Positions 36,601-47,400 of a stretch of 64,000 bases of DNA are shown here, one piece after another (the first letter of the stretch is position 1; every line of letters starts with the position of its first letter). Source of the DNA: Holacanthus passer (lineage: Eukaryota; Chordata; Actinopteri; Pomacanthidae); NCBI GenBank assembly GCA_025331565.1, contig JAFREQ010000043.1, forward strand, positions 806,001-870,000. Direction: 5' to 3'. The notes under the pieces are model-generated. The model was given only the letters and a program-made list of their open reading frames with translations. It was not told where the DNA came from and did no database searches. A program made the position numbers and the translations under genes.

Positions 36601-38835
36601 TTCTTTTCACAGCCTTCCCTGCAGAATGACCTCAAAGCAGTTGTGAGGCTCAAACGCTACATTGCTCTTTGTGGTGTGCAGCGGAGATACACAAAGCTTC
36701 TCAGTAGCTGCCACTCTGTTCGCTCCCAGGTGGCTTTTCTGAAGAAGGAGCTTGAAGAACTTGGTGTCCATGGTCAGTGGAAATACCTTCACCTTTTTAA
36801 CAGACCACACATTTTGAGCATTGCAAATTGCAAATGTTTGGAGCCCCAAATTCAGTTTTTCATTTTCCCCTTATAAGATATCTTGAAAATTTATTTTTTA
36901 ATTTATTCTAAATGGTCAAAGAGTAAAGGGGATATTTGGTTTTAGAGCACAAATCCTGATGTTTTTTTCTTTTTTTTAATTCATTTATTTGAAATATAAA
37001 AACAAAGAACATGAGGTTATCATGGGTGTTACATTTAAAATCGCAATACATTTTTCTCCATACATCATGTCATACCATTCTAAACAGAGTGCATACACAA
37101 TCCATTTTTCCCAGCGGTCAGTACATTTCTCCAACTCAAGTCTTAAAACAAAAGTAATTCTCTCCATGCAGTAGATTTCTTTCACTATCCCATGCCACTG
37201 GGCCAATGTTGGAGGATCAACTTGCAACAACTTTCGCGTTATAGCTTTCCTACTATTTGCCAAAAGTATCTTCAATAAGTATTTATCCTTGTATAGGAGT
37301 GTTTCAGGTATTTTACCAAGATATAAGGTGACAAAAGAGTAATCTAATTCCACTCCCATTCTTTTGTTTATCTCATTAGTCACCTCCCCCCAGTATGACT
37401 GGATTTTTGGACAGGTCCAAAAGACATGGAAATGATTAGCCATAGAGGTTCCACATTTTCTCCAACAGAAGCCCCGGCTCTGTCTGCTGTTTGCAGTTAT
37501 TTTAGGAGTGATAAGGAATCTCACTACATTCTTCCAAATCCTGATGTTTTTGATATCTTTAACCTGTTCAGAATGCCAAATCCACACACAAAAAATATAA
37601 ACTAACTGCTAGGCTGCCATAAAATTTACCAAGCTCCTACCTCTGTAGTTTGAGCCTGCTTTTCAGCAGACGTGACATTTTTATAATTTATAAAGAGTGT
37701 AAAAAGTTACAATTTATTTATTATTATTGTTACAACAATTTATTTTTATTTTACAATTTTTACTTTATTGATACAGTTTGAATAGCTCAGGGAGCCATGG
37801 TTCAAAGTAATACGGTGTGTATGTGTTTTCACACAGGCCAACCATCTATTAAGAAATGCAAAAAAGTCAGAATGAAGAGAGAGGAAGATGAGGAACTAGC
37901 TGGGCTCGATGTCAGCAACATCATTGCCACACAAGGTAACTATTTGTCTTTTTCTCTGGTGTTTACATCCATTACTTTATGCTTTTCCAGTTTTCTTCAG
38001 GAAAACTGTCATTATTACATATTTTTAAGTTGCCAAGCTTATTTCTTATTCCCTGACAAAGGAAAGAAAAAAAATTACAATTTAAAATACAGTTTTGCTG
38101 TTGGACACCCACTTGCTTTAAAACAAAGTCGTTTTAATCCACATAATTCAAAAACCTCTACCAACACAAAATGCTAATGGATGCAAATTAACTTGCTCTA
38201 CAAAAGTACAATGATACGTACCAGAATATTTTGAAAATTACATTTTTGCTGCATATTTCTAATGTATACTTCTTTTTTTCATTGTACTGTTAACAGGAAA
38301 AGCCAATTTTACACATGTAAATGCTTTGGGCTTGGCAGTTATAGAGTATTGACAAACATTGTGCAAACGCCATTAATGATATGCATATGCACAAGGGATG
38401 TAAGTGTAATTTGCATTGTAAAAAATGGCTTTTACGTTTACTGGTTTATCAAACGTGAAACTATAAAGTAATAGTACCAAATAGGTGTGGTTTATATCCT
38501 GGTTGGATCAAGAAATGCACCTATAGTAATCTTACTGTTGCAACCATTGGAAGCGGCTCAGTCACCAGTATTGTTTATCATATTTCACATATGAATTTGA
38601 AAATATTGATTAATAAGAAATGCTAATGTTGATACCTCTCTCAGGTCGACCTAAGCGCAGAGGAGCCTCAGCGTGGCAGAAACAAGGCGACCCTCCGTCC
38701 TCTACATATGTGCGCTCTCTGAACTCCTCCAGCTGCGACAGTGATCAGGAGAACGATACACACAGAGGGCGCAGAAGAACAACAGACTGGGCCAACCTGC
38801 AGGGGATCATCAGTGATGACGCAGACAGTGACTGA
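33620..38835 (+). CDS. hirip3: HIRA-interacting protein 3 (histone chaperone)
   Basis: Eight coding exons: 33620-33693, 34656-34776, 34865-35009, 35812-36213, 36339-36463, 36613-36772, 37837-37935 and 38645-38835 (TGA 38833-38835). They total 1,317 nt, or 438 aa, shorter than human (about 556), mainly in the acidic middle. The family binds HIRA and histones H2A/H2B in the nucleus. The N-terminal folded region (about 1-65) includes LKKRYLAHVRCESLSPEAKH and RVVQEEVMKMQ, matching the mammalian RRRYLAH and VEEELLKMQ blocks. Residues about 66-289 are a Glu/Lys/Ser-rich charged linker with many potential CK2 sites. The conserved C-terminal CHZ-type region (about 290-438) contains VVRLKRYIALCG, LDVSNIIATQGRPKRR and DWANLQGIISDDADSD. 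Two tandem ATGs (33620 and 33623) are in frame. Exon 5 has a weak acceptor (ACGACCCAG|ACTCTG), and exon 4 has an alternative in-phase donor at 36198/36199. A LINE fragment lies in intron 6. Confidence 0.94.
35121..35430 (+). repeat. Degenerate MITE-like interspersed repeat (GATTATTTTCATTATAGATTAATC type)
   Basis: The phrases AATGATTATTTTCATTATAG, TTAATCTGTAGAGTAATTGT, TTGGTTTGAAAAATGTC and GAAGCTGGAACCAACAAATT appear in the order of an abundant percomorph repeat, usually regarded as hAT-like and non-autonomous. It lies in hirip3 intron 3 and is diverged; ends are approximate. Recognition is from memory. Confidence 0.6.
36967..37535 (-). mobile_element. 5'-truncated LINE retrotransposon fragment (L1/Tx1-like), antisense in hirip3 intron 6
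   Basis: An open minus-strand frame carries a reverse-transcriptase C-terminal segment. Its zinc-binding zf-RVT motif reads CWRKCG...NHFHVFWTC (C-x3-C...H-x4-C), followed by KIQSYWGEV, typical of L1/Tx1-type fish LINEs. The minus-strand 3' end is A-rich (T runs at 36962-36977 on the plus strand). A perfect 16-bp duplication, AAATCCTGATGTTTTT, flanks the insert at 36951-36966 and 37536-37551. The 5' truncation, A-rich end and duplication together are the signature of target-primed reverse transcription. The RT catalytic core and endonuclease are missing, so the copy is not autonomous. The frame opens in host sequence beyond the duplication, so its first Met is not meaningful. Clade assignment is tentative. 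Confidence 0.87.
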
Positions 38836-40326
38836 CCGGTTCAGAGGCCACTTGGACATGGACGTTGCCTTTTTCTTTGTGAAAGCGGGGTTTTGGTCTT
38901 TACGAATTACTTTGATAGTATGATAGTAGGGATTCTGATCTTAAAAATTGATTGATTGATATATACGGGTAAAAGATCAGTGGAGTGTGATATAAATATT
39001 TTTGCATGTACAGCTATATTCTTTTTCAAATAAAAATATTGTGCTGAATAGCTTGAACATTTTTTTTAAAGCTGGTGTAAGAAAACATGAAGGATGATGA
39101 TATACTATTGCTTGCAAAGGACAGAAAAATTGGAGACTAGACAGCATAGTAATATAATAGTGCCCATAAAAGTGTCAGGGAACAAATGGCATCAATAGTG
39201 TCTTCTTATCTAGAGAGTGACTTCAGGACCCTGTCTGTATAAAAAGCTCCAGTAATGCTCTTCTGTAACAGCTGTAACACCTTGTTATTACATAAGCTTT
39301 TTGAAGTATTCGCCTCAACACTTAAAATTAGTTTTCGTTTCCCATCGAAACATTTTGCTGCGTTACGTTTCCGGAACCAATGTGAGCAAGCTCTCGGACA
39401 TACGGAATGTTTCGCAGACGGACGGGTCCCACGGGGTAATGTGTCTGCTCGCACTCCTGCAGGTCAATTAGATATTTCTTGTTTATTACATAGTTAATTA
39501 CTAATACCCGCGTAGGTGTTGTGTTTTTTTTACGAACGGCAACATTATGTCAGGCCGAACAGATTTATGCTGGTAAACATGTCGGTACTTCAATCAAATA
39601 ACGTCTGAACACAAAATAACTGCATCACGTGACCCTCAAGCCTTCTGTCTCAGAGGTGTCTCAGTAACAGATTGTAATAGAAAAGTACTTTTCATTTCAT
39701 GTCTAAGCTCGATCGAAATAGTTTTAACCAAAGGTAACAAGTTTTTGAAACCTGTAATTTAAAAAAAAAAATCTATTAATTTTGATAAATCATGACCAAC
39801 AAATATTACTGTATACCAATATGGGGTAGCTATGTTAAATAAGCATGTGTCTTAAATATATATATCTGCATATTCTCTACACCATTATAGTGTCCAATTG
39901 TAGGCTAACTGCCTATTAATGTCCTGATACCCATCCATCAGCTTATCTTCTAGTATATCCTCAGTCCATAACACTACACTATATTCAGAACACACTGTGT
40001 CCAATGTGTGTTTGTAAAAGTGTCTGTCTTGAGTGTAAAAGGAAAAACAGCATTGGAAACATGCAACGGGGAAAACAACCCAGTGAAAAAGAAGTTAACA
40101 AGGGACATATGTAATAAATGAAAATCTAGTTTGCAATCACGGAGCAGAGTCATCAAATTGGTGTATGTACTGTGTGTGTGTAGAGAGAGAAAGTCCCTCT
40201 GCCACGGAATATACTATCTCATACAGCAAAAAGAAAAAAATATTTTAGAACCCTTTCCTGGTGAGTTTTAGTATGTGCTCTAAAATTAGATTTAATTCAA
40301 CCTTACACTACACAATTTATGCAGGA
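38836..40326 (+). other. hirip3 3' UTR and hirip3/antkmt intergenic region with antkmt promoter
   Basis: The hirip3 3' UTR ends near AATAAA 39029-39034. A more CpG-containing block around 39350-39460 (TTACGTTTCCGGAACC, GCAGACGGACGGG) ends in a possible donor, ACGGG|gtaatg at about 39437. It is a candidate antkmt promoter and noncoding exon, because the first antkmt coding exon starts at an acceptor (TTATGCAG) two bases before its ATG. No other gene is seen. Confidence 0.5.
39029..39034 (+). terminator. hirip3: hirip3 poly(A) signal
   Basis: AATAAA about 195 nt after the hirip3 stop, within TTCAAATAAAAATATTGTG. Confidence 0.7.
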
Positions 40327-42223
40327 ATGGATGATGATGCACCTGATGACGCCTTTGCTGAGCTCAAGACCAGGCCACTGGGAGGATGGGCTGTTGCTCA
40401 GATAGCTGCTGGCACGGGGCTTGCTGTATATGCTATGTGGGTGGGAATCCTTCAACCTGGCTTCCGAAAAGTCCCCTTGAAGCTCCAGGTATGGTCTAAA
40501 TCCTTATAACACTGAACATCTATTTATGTAACTCTTCTTGTACTAGTTAGAGAATTTTTTTTTTATCAGATGCACTTAACAATTTCTTCCAGGTCCCATA
40601 TATCCCTGCCAGCAAAGCTCAAGTAGACAGCGTAATGACGTTGCTGAGAGGTCGAAAGGGAGGCCTTGTGGATTTGGGATCTGGTGACGGCCGCATTGTA
40701 AGTATAATCCAGGTATTTGGACTTCTTTTTCTTTCACTTTGAACAATGTTTTTTGACTGTGTTTATTTTTAACCTTTAAGGTCTTGGAAGCTCATCGGCA
40801 GGGTTTTACTCCGACTGTTGGTTATGAGCTCAACCCCTGGCTTGTTCGTCTGGCCCGTTTTCATGCATGGAGAGTAGGCCGTCACAAAAAAGTGTCATAC
40901 CGACAAGAAGATCTCTGGAAGGTTTGACATTTGTCACTTGTATTATGGCCTCAGTGACACTTCTGTTCAGATTAGCAAAGAGTTGCCACACCTAAATTAC
41001 ACCAGCCACCATTAACGACCATTTGTTCTATTCGCCATTAACCTGTGACGGCATTTCACAGTATTATTGTAATTGGTCTTGGAAACAATATAATATTGCA
41101 ACAACATGATATTATGAATGGAAATGTCCCCACTCCCAGAAGGAAAAGAATGGCACTGTCAGACACCGCCTCCATCTAAAGTGCTGATAAAAGATAAGAT
41201 AAGATATTCCTTTATTAGTCCAACAACGGGGAAATTTGCAGTGTTACAGCAAGATAAAAAGTAGGTAAACAAGAAGTATAAAAAGAGTTCACAATTCGGG
41301 TGAACTCAAACTTGGGTAAAAAAGTATCAACAATTTAACTAGAATAGAAAGTATTAGCACTTTAACAATAATGAAAGTGAAAATAAAAGAGTTTCGTATT
41401 AGCAGACAGATGTGAATTGACCCAACATCTTAGGATTTATACGTAATTATTTATTATAACTTTTTCTCGATCTAGGTTGGCCTTCTGCTTTACTTTATTT
41501 GGTTCATTTGGTCAAGGAGTAAATACAGACCTCCACAAAGCTATCTGAATATTTAAAAAGCATTTGTTTTTCCATATGATCATTATATTTATGTCATTTA
41601 AAGCTGAATTGTTGATAAAGTTATTGGACTATTTACCACCTGCCTTGTGTCTCATCACAGGTCGACTTGACAGAATGCAAGAATGTCACAGTGTTTCTGG
41701 CTCCTAGCGTGGTGAGTAATAAAGTTATAATCGGAATAAGGTGAGCTCATTAAAAGTCAAGTGAGATGAGGCATGGTTGCTCACCTGCAGGTATTACAGA
41801 AAGTCTTATCTATGGTTCAGCTCGATGGTTGCAACTTGTTAAAAGGAACCTGAGTGCCATTACTTCACTACATTTTTTAGATTCTATGTACAAAAATAGG
41901 AAGAATCTGGCAGCACATGGTTTGTTTACAGGTCAATTTAAGTAAATTTCTGTTAAAAGAATAGCAGTAATTTTTTTATTGCACTCTTGTGTTCTTAGCT
42001 TTCATTATTACAGCAGAAGTTGCAGGCTGAGCTTCCTGATGATGCCTTAGTGGTAGCTGGTCGTTTTCCCTTCCCTGATTGGACACCCTGCAGGACTGAG
42101 GGACATGGTGTGGACAGAGCCTGGGCATATAGCATGCAGGCACAAAGACAGCGCACCTTCAAGGAAAATGACATGGACACAGGCAGCAACAGTGAACTAA
42201 CCAAGGAGAAAGGATCCACTTGA
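40327..42223 (+). CDS. antkmt: Adenine nucleotide translocase lysine N-methyltransferase (ANTKMT/FAM173A)
   Basis: Five coding exons: 40327-40488, 40593-40697, 40781-40921, 41661-41711 and 41999-42223 (TGA). All introns are phase 0; 684 nt, 227 aa (human about 235). The mammalian enzyme trimethylates a lysine of mitochondrial ADP/ATP carriers using S-adenosylmethionine. An acidic start (MDDDAPDDAFAEL) precedes a hydrophobic segment (about residues 19-42) that serves for mitochondrial targeting or membrane anchoring in this family. The seven-beta-strand methyltransferase motif I, LVDLGSGDGRIV, is at about residues 79-90. Family signatures GYELNPWLVRLARFHAWR, EDLWKV, VFLAPSVL and GRFPFPDWTP follow. 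VYAMW and QPGFRKVPLKLQVPY, with VFLAPSVL, fit ANTKMT rather than its paralogue ATPSCKMT (FAM173B). The start is chosen by match to human ANTKMT and the acceptor two bases upstream; an upstream in-frame ATG (40261) would be intronic. Confidence 0.94.
41187..41250 (+). repeat. AAGATAAGATAAGATATTCCTT interspersed repeat
   Basis: AAGATAAGATAAGATATTCC is followed by TTTATTAGTCCAACAACGGG and GAAATTTGCAG, related to the copy at 27962-28018. It lies in antkmt intron 3. The element may extend further right into A-rich sequence, but the edge is unclear. Confidence 0.6.
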
Positions 42224-43600
42224 AGCTACACGGATGTTTCTAGTTTTTTGTCCTTGAGAATGCTGACATGGAATCATAGTGTATATCATTAAGTTACTGC
42301 TTATGAGATGTAAATATCCTTCACTGGAATACTCAGAACATACCTTGACTGTCTTGATATTTTATGGCTACACCTACCACCAGATGTGTCTGACAAACTG
42401 TTGTTGGAGTGATCTTTGACAGGTGGCCAATTCTTACATATTGTACCTTTAAATGTTGTATCATTCGCAGTTTTTCACTGCTGTGTTAAGTATATGTAGT
42501 AGTAGTAGTACATATAATTTGACAACTTCAGAGTAAAGTTTGGATTCCACGGTGCAGCTAGTTTTCTAGGTGGGAGGAACTAAAAATGTAAAAGCTTTGT
42601 GTCAGTACTGTGAATGACTTATGTGTCAGCAAGCATGGATTGTGGCTCTTCAGGGTCTAGACGTCAAAGGTGTGTTTTCTCCCAATCACAACAGATTGTA
42701 ACGTGTGTATAAACCCCACAGTGTACAAACAGTATCCCTGTGTATAGAACATCCCTTGACAGTATGACATAGTTACCTCTGTATACATTTTATGTACATG
42801 TACATGCATTTATCTTTATCTAATAAGTTTTTGGCTATTGCCTTTCCCCTTAATTCTCTTGATTGTTTTAGTTTTCACCTTGCTGTGACAGTTCCTGCTA
42901 TAAAACTACTTGCTCTACTCTATATATGGACTAAATGTGTCTATAATATTATATGTATGTGGCTGATACTCCAAGGCGGTCCATGTGAATAACAGCCTAA
43001 ACAAAACAAGTGATACTGGTTTACAGTGACTAAAACATGTCATTGATGTAAGCAGCCAGAGGTATTGTTTGTGCAAAACATTCAACATTCATGCATTAAC
43101 TACTAATGATCCAGGATAGCTTTAAATATAAGCCGAATGAGCTTTGTACATAAGTAGCAGCATTAAAGTGGATGTTATATTGTGTAATGTTGCTTGGACG
43201 ATCCTGCAGATAATAAATTATTTTTGAGGTGAAGTGCTGCAAGGAGGCAAATCAGCCATTAGATTAGTTCCTTTAAGAGGGAATACATGTTTCCACACTG
43301 TCTTATGCTGTTTATTGATTTTTATTTTTTTTAAATCTTTTTCTATTTATGGAGTGATATTCAGTTGTAAGCCAGCCATGTTTCTGTCCCTTTGTGGGCT
43401 AGAAAGACAATATTATATCAGTATTTTGCATATGATTTTAGGGCTTGTAATGTATAATATGTAAATTACTTTTTGAGTCAGAACATGTTCTTTAATTTAT
43501 AACTCATTGCTCCTCACTTTTGAAATGTATTTGCACACTGATCAAAAATGTTGTCTTTAGTATTTGTCCAAAAAAAGTGCTGTAGTTTTAAGGCTATAAC
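42224..43600 (+). other. antkmt: antkmt 3' UTR and downstream sequence
   Basis: The 3' UTR probably extends to AATAAA at 43212-43217. A short run of TAG/AGT units lies at about 42494-42510. No further gene is recognised before the xpo6 promoter region. Confidence 0.55.
43212..43217 (+). terminator. antkmt: antkmt poly(A) signal
   Basis: AATAAA in AGATAATAAATTATTTTTG, about 1 kb after the antkmt stop, with a T-rich downstream element. Confidence 0.5.
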
Positions 43601-43659
43601 CGGAGATGGTGCTTTTATTATTGTGACTGACTTGAGACGAGCTGATCGGGTTGGTTGAT

Positions 43660-44463
43660 TTCTGCAGCTAAAGAGGAAGTTGCGAAGCGAACCCTGTAAC
43701 TAGCAAGCTAGCTGTATTCTTGAGCCGCCCTATGCACTGAAAAGGGGAATAACAGGAACAAACGCGCATAGTGTTACATATTGTTATTATAAAATTGTCA
43801 GATATATAACTTAGGTGTGCATATCCACCCGCTTTGAAATTATAGACGGTAGATGCAAGTTGTCGTGACCAACAGTCCTAGAAGCATGTCAACGTTTGAC
43901 AGCGAGCATAGCTAACGAAAATGATACCTTCATCCTTCTAGAAAAGCTAGCGAGTTAGCCATCCGCTGCAGCAGTTAGCAACCGGGTAGCTTAGCCTCGA
44001 AACGCTGGGACATAGAAAGCTAATTAACGTTGCACATTTCTTCTGGAGCCAGTGTTAGATGTCCCACAAAAACAAGATTTCTATATTTAACATAAACGCT
44101 GCATGGAGTTAGACGACAATGCAGCTAACCTACCAACTCGGGATAGCTGATTCAATGTTAAGCCTATATGCTTGGTAATCGAAGATTTTATTCGAGTAAG
44201 GTAAATTAACTTCAGTGTTTCAGGTTTTTATTTGCCAGGAGAGTCAACGACGCCAACCTTTGCTAGCTAGCTGTGTATGGAGCATCGAGCCAGCGTTAAG
44301 CAGCCGAGCAGAGCATGATGAACCCCCTCTGCGGTTACGTTAGCCAGCAACACCTTAGCTAACGTTAGCTACAGAATTGGCTCGCTAGGTAGCTAATGTT
44401 GGCTTATTACTGCAATTAATCCGAGACTAAGTGAACCGAAGAAAGCACCTGAGCCAGCTAAAC
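43660..44463 (+). promoter_or_regulatory. xpo6: xpo6 promoter/5' UTR, rich in GCTAAC/TTAGC motifs
   Basis: The 5' region leads into the ATG-donor exon of xpo6. It contains many TTAGC, GCTAAC and GCTAGC words in both orientations. One is a perfect 14-bp palindrome, AGCTAACGTTAGCT, at 44357-44370. CpG density is above that of the flanks. The start site is not visible; the extent is set by the motif cluster. Confidence 0.5.
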
Positions 44464-47400
44464 ATGGTAAGTCTAATTTAACGCGTCTTATTTACCCAGT
44501 TATTCACGTTTCTTCCTGTCTTGATTGCTAGTAACGTTAGCTGTCGTGGTGCAGACGCTTGTTATTTGAACAGGAAGACCTTAAGGTGTGTTGCTAATGT
44601 ATTTCACTATTTTACATATAGCTGATCGTGTGTGATTGTATGCACTGTAGTTCTCCTTGTCTGTGAAGTCATATAACGGTTTGGCGAGGCCAGGTATTTG
44701 ACGGGATGTGACAGCTCTTTAAGCCATTTCACGGTACAAGACGCCCATCTTGCAAAACCGAATATTTGCCTTGAGTTGTGTTAAGCCTCGGCAAGTTGTG
44801 GCTTATTTGAGGAATTCAGACCCGCCTGACACAGGAACTGCTCTTTAAAATCTCAATTTGCCATCTCGGTTTTGCTTTGGCAGGGCCCAACTTCCTCCAC
44901 CTGTCAAAGCATGGCATTACAATAGATACAACACAAACCATTTGATTTAATTTCAACTTGATTTGGATCGTGTGACCAACACCCATGCAACCCTCAACGC
45001 TTCAACCATATAAGCAAGTGAGATTGCAGTTGTCAACTGTACAATTGCCAAGTTGTGTGAACTGTTTTTCCACGACACTTTGCCAAACCGTACCCAACAA
45101 TCAGTGATACATGTGCAATGACCCACTGTAGCTGCTGTGTGTGCAGGCATGGACATGTGAAGATAGGTTTCCAGCTCGCAAAGTGTCCTGCCTGAGCAAG
45201 ATGGTACATGGCCTGCAAGCACTAACTTACTAAAGGTCATCTCTTTAAATCAGTCAACAGGGAAACGTGCTGAACTACTCTCTTGCATATAGCCATTCTT
45301 TTCTTAACAAATTGGTGCATAACAACTCGGCACAATATTTGATTTGTTAACAAATGAATGGATAAGAACTTTGCATGATACATGCATAGGTATGTAAACA
45401 AGATATTTGAATGCCAATGCACTGTTCTCTTCACTTTGAGGATGGGTTTCTTGTTAAGGAACGGGTGTTTGGAGAGGCCTATAATTTGTCTGCAGTTGTG
45501 TATCTGCTGTGCGTGTATACTGCATGACATGCACTCCACTTAATTTTACCTGTCAAATGCACAGATACTGGTCTAAGTGTGATTTTTGTCACGCTAATGG
45601 GTTGGTGTTTATGACAAAAATGCAGCGTTCAGTGGTTTGGATTGTACATTTTGTCAAATAGATAAGTCTGTGTGCATTTGGTGTGTAACTTTACCTTTTA
45701 TTATCCACTAGGCATCAGAGGAGGCATCACTGCGTGCACTGGAGAGCCTAATGACAGAGTTCTTTCACAGCTGCACGACCAATGAGCGAAAAAGAGAAAT
45801 AGGTAAGTTTGGCCTTGTCAAAGAAATGCGAAGGTATCATTTAATAAGAGTGAAAAAGATCACTTTGTGGATCTCATTTTGTTTGTTGATTAAAAACATA
45901 ATATACAAGCCTTTTATCTTTGAACAGTTTTTAATGTAACCTTAAAAAGTTGCTTTCTATTAAAAGTATTTTTTGCATTGCTTTTTTATACACTTCCTGT
46001 GTTGTGACGCATTACTTTCAGTCTGTCTGCTTGTGAGGTACTACATTGTCTTGTACCTCTGTCAGTGATCATGCCTACTTCCTTCTTTCTGCAGAAGAGC
46101 TGCTGAATAACTTTGCACAGCAGACTGGAGCGTGGCGCCACTGTTTGTTCTTCCTTTCCAATACTCGGAATGAGTATGTAATGATGTACAGCCTCACAGT
46201 ATTTGAAGTAAGTCCTGTAGGTGGGAGATACATATTTGTAGCTCCTAGTGCTGTCTAGGAACTACTTTACCTTTTTATGCTTTAAAAATAAGACAGTACA
46301 TAGAGAAAAGTATTGTTTTGTAGGTACTGAGAAGAGTTGTTTCTGGCTGTTTTCCTCTTTCCTCATTTCCTTAACTCTTCAAAACAAGTTAGCTAAATGT
46401 GCATTTTGCATGTGGTAAAATGCTGAACATCCTGTGACCTGTAATCACATACCTTAACCTTCTTTAATACATATGGGGGATGCGTGTGCTTACATTTAGG
46501 TGGTTCATATACATTGCATATATTTTTTGTCCCCTTTTGACACAGCCTTGACAGCCAATTGTTTCCTTTTACTTTCAGAACCTAGTGAACAAGATGTGGA
46601 TCGGTGTTGCTTCACAAGACAAGATGGAGATTCGCAGCTGTCTGCCCAAACTCCTACTTGCTCAGCACAAAGTGGTGCCCTATTTCATCCGTAACAAACT
46701 CTGCAAAGTCATCGTGGACATTGGTCGTCAGGACTGGCCGATGTTCTACCATGATTTCTTTACAAACACCCTTCAAGTAAGCCCTGCTGATGTTTTTTCT
46801 GTTAATGATTAATTTATATGTTTAGTGTAACTTAAAATCATCAGTAACTGGATCCGGGTTGCCTAAGACACAGAAGTTAAATTAAAGACTACAAAACTAT
46901 AGCTTCTGTTAAACTGAACATGTGTTCTTTGATAATGTGAAGTTGCTCTGAAAAGTATCACTCTCCCTTTTCCCACATCTATAAATGTGTTCAAACTGCA
47001 CTTCACATTTACTTTCTTTAATTTTACCCTGTGCGTATCCTCTAAGTATTCTAGCCATTTAGCGTTTGCAGTCTACAAAAAAAGTACTGTACTGTTATAA
47101 GGATGTGGTTGGACATGAACAAGTGCTATATTATGACCAACAGGAAAATGTTTTTGTTTTGTTTTTATGTTGCAATGTTGTACTGTTGCGTGGTGGATAG
47201 ATTGGATTATTGCTCGAGAGCACAGTTTTAAAAAAGAGCTTTGTAGTCCCTCTTGAGGGGGACTGAAACGGTTTCCTTTCATTGCAAAATTAGAATGTGA
47301 TGGATTACACTGATTAAATTTTAAACAGTCAATAATAAGTCAAGTCAACAGTCTGCATTGGAGGTCCCTTTTTTCTTTAGAGCAAGGGGCTGGCCTCAGT

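Noticed and set aside
36985..37587. A 200-aa minus-strand protein as a stand-alone gene
   Set aside because: It is a LINE RT fragment; its N-terminal Met lies in host DNA outside the target-site duplication, so the frame is a fusion of host intron and retrotransposon.
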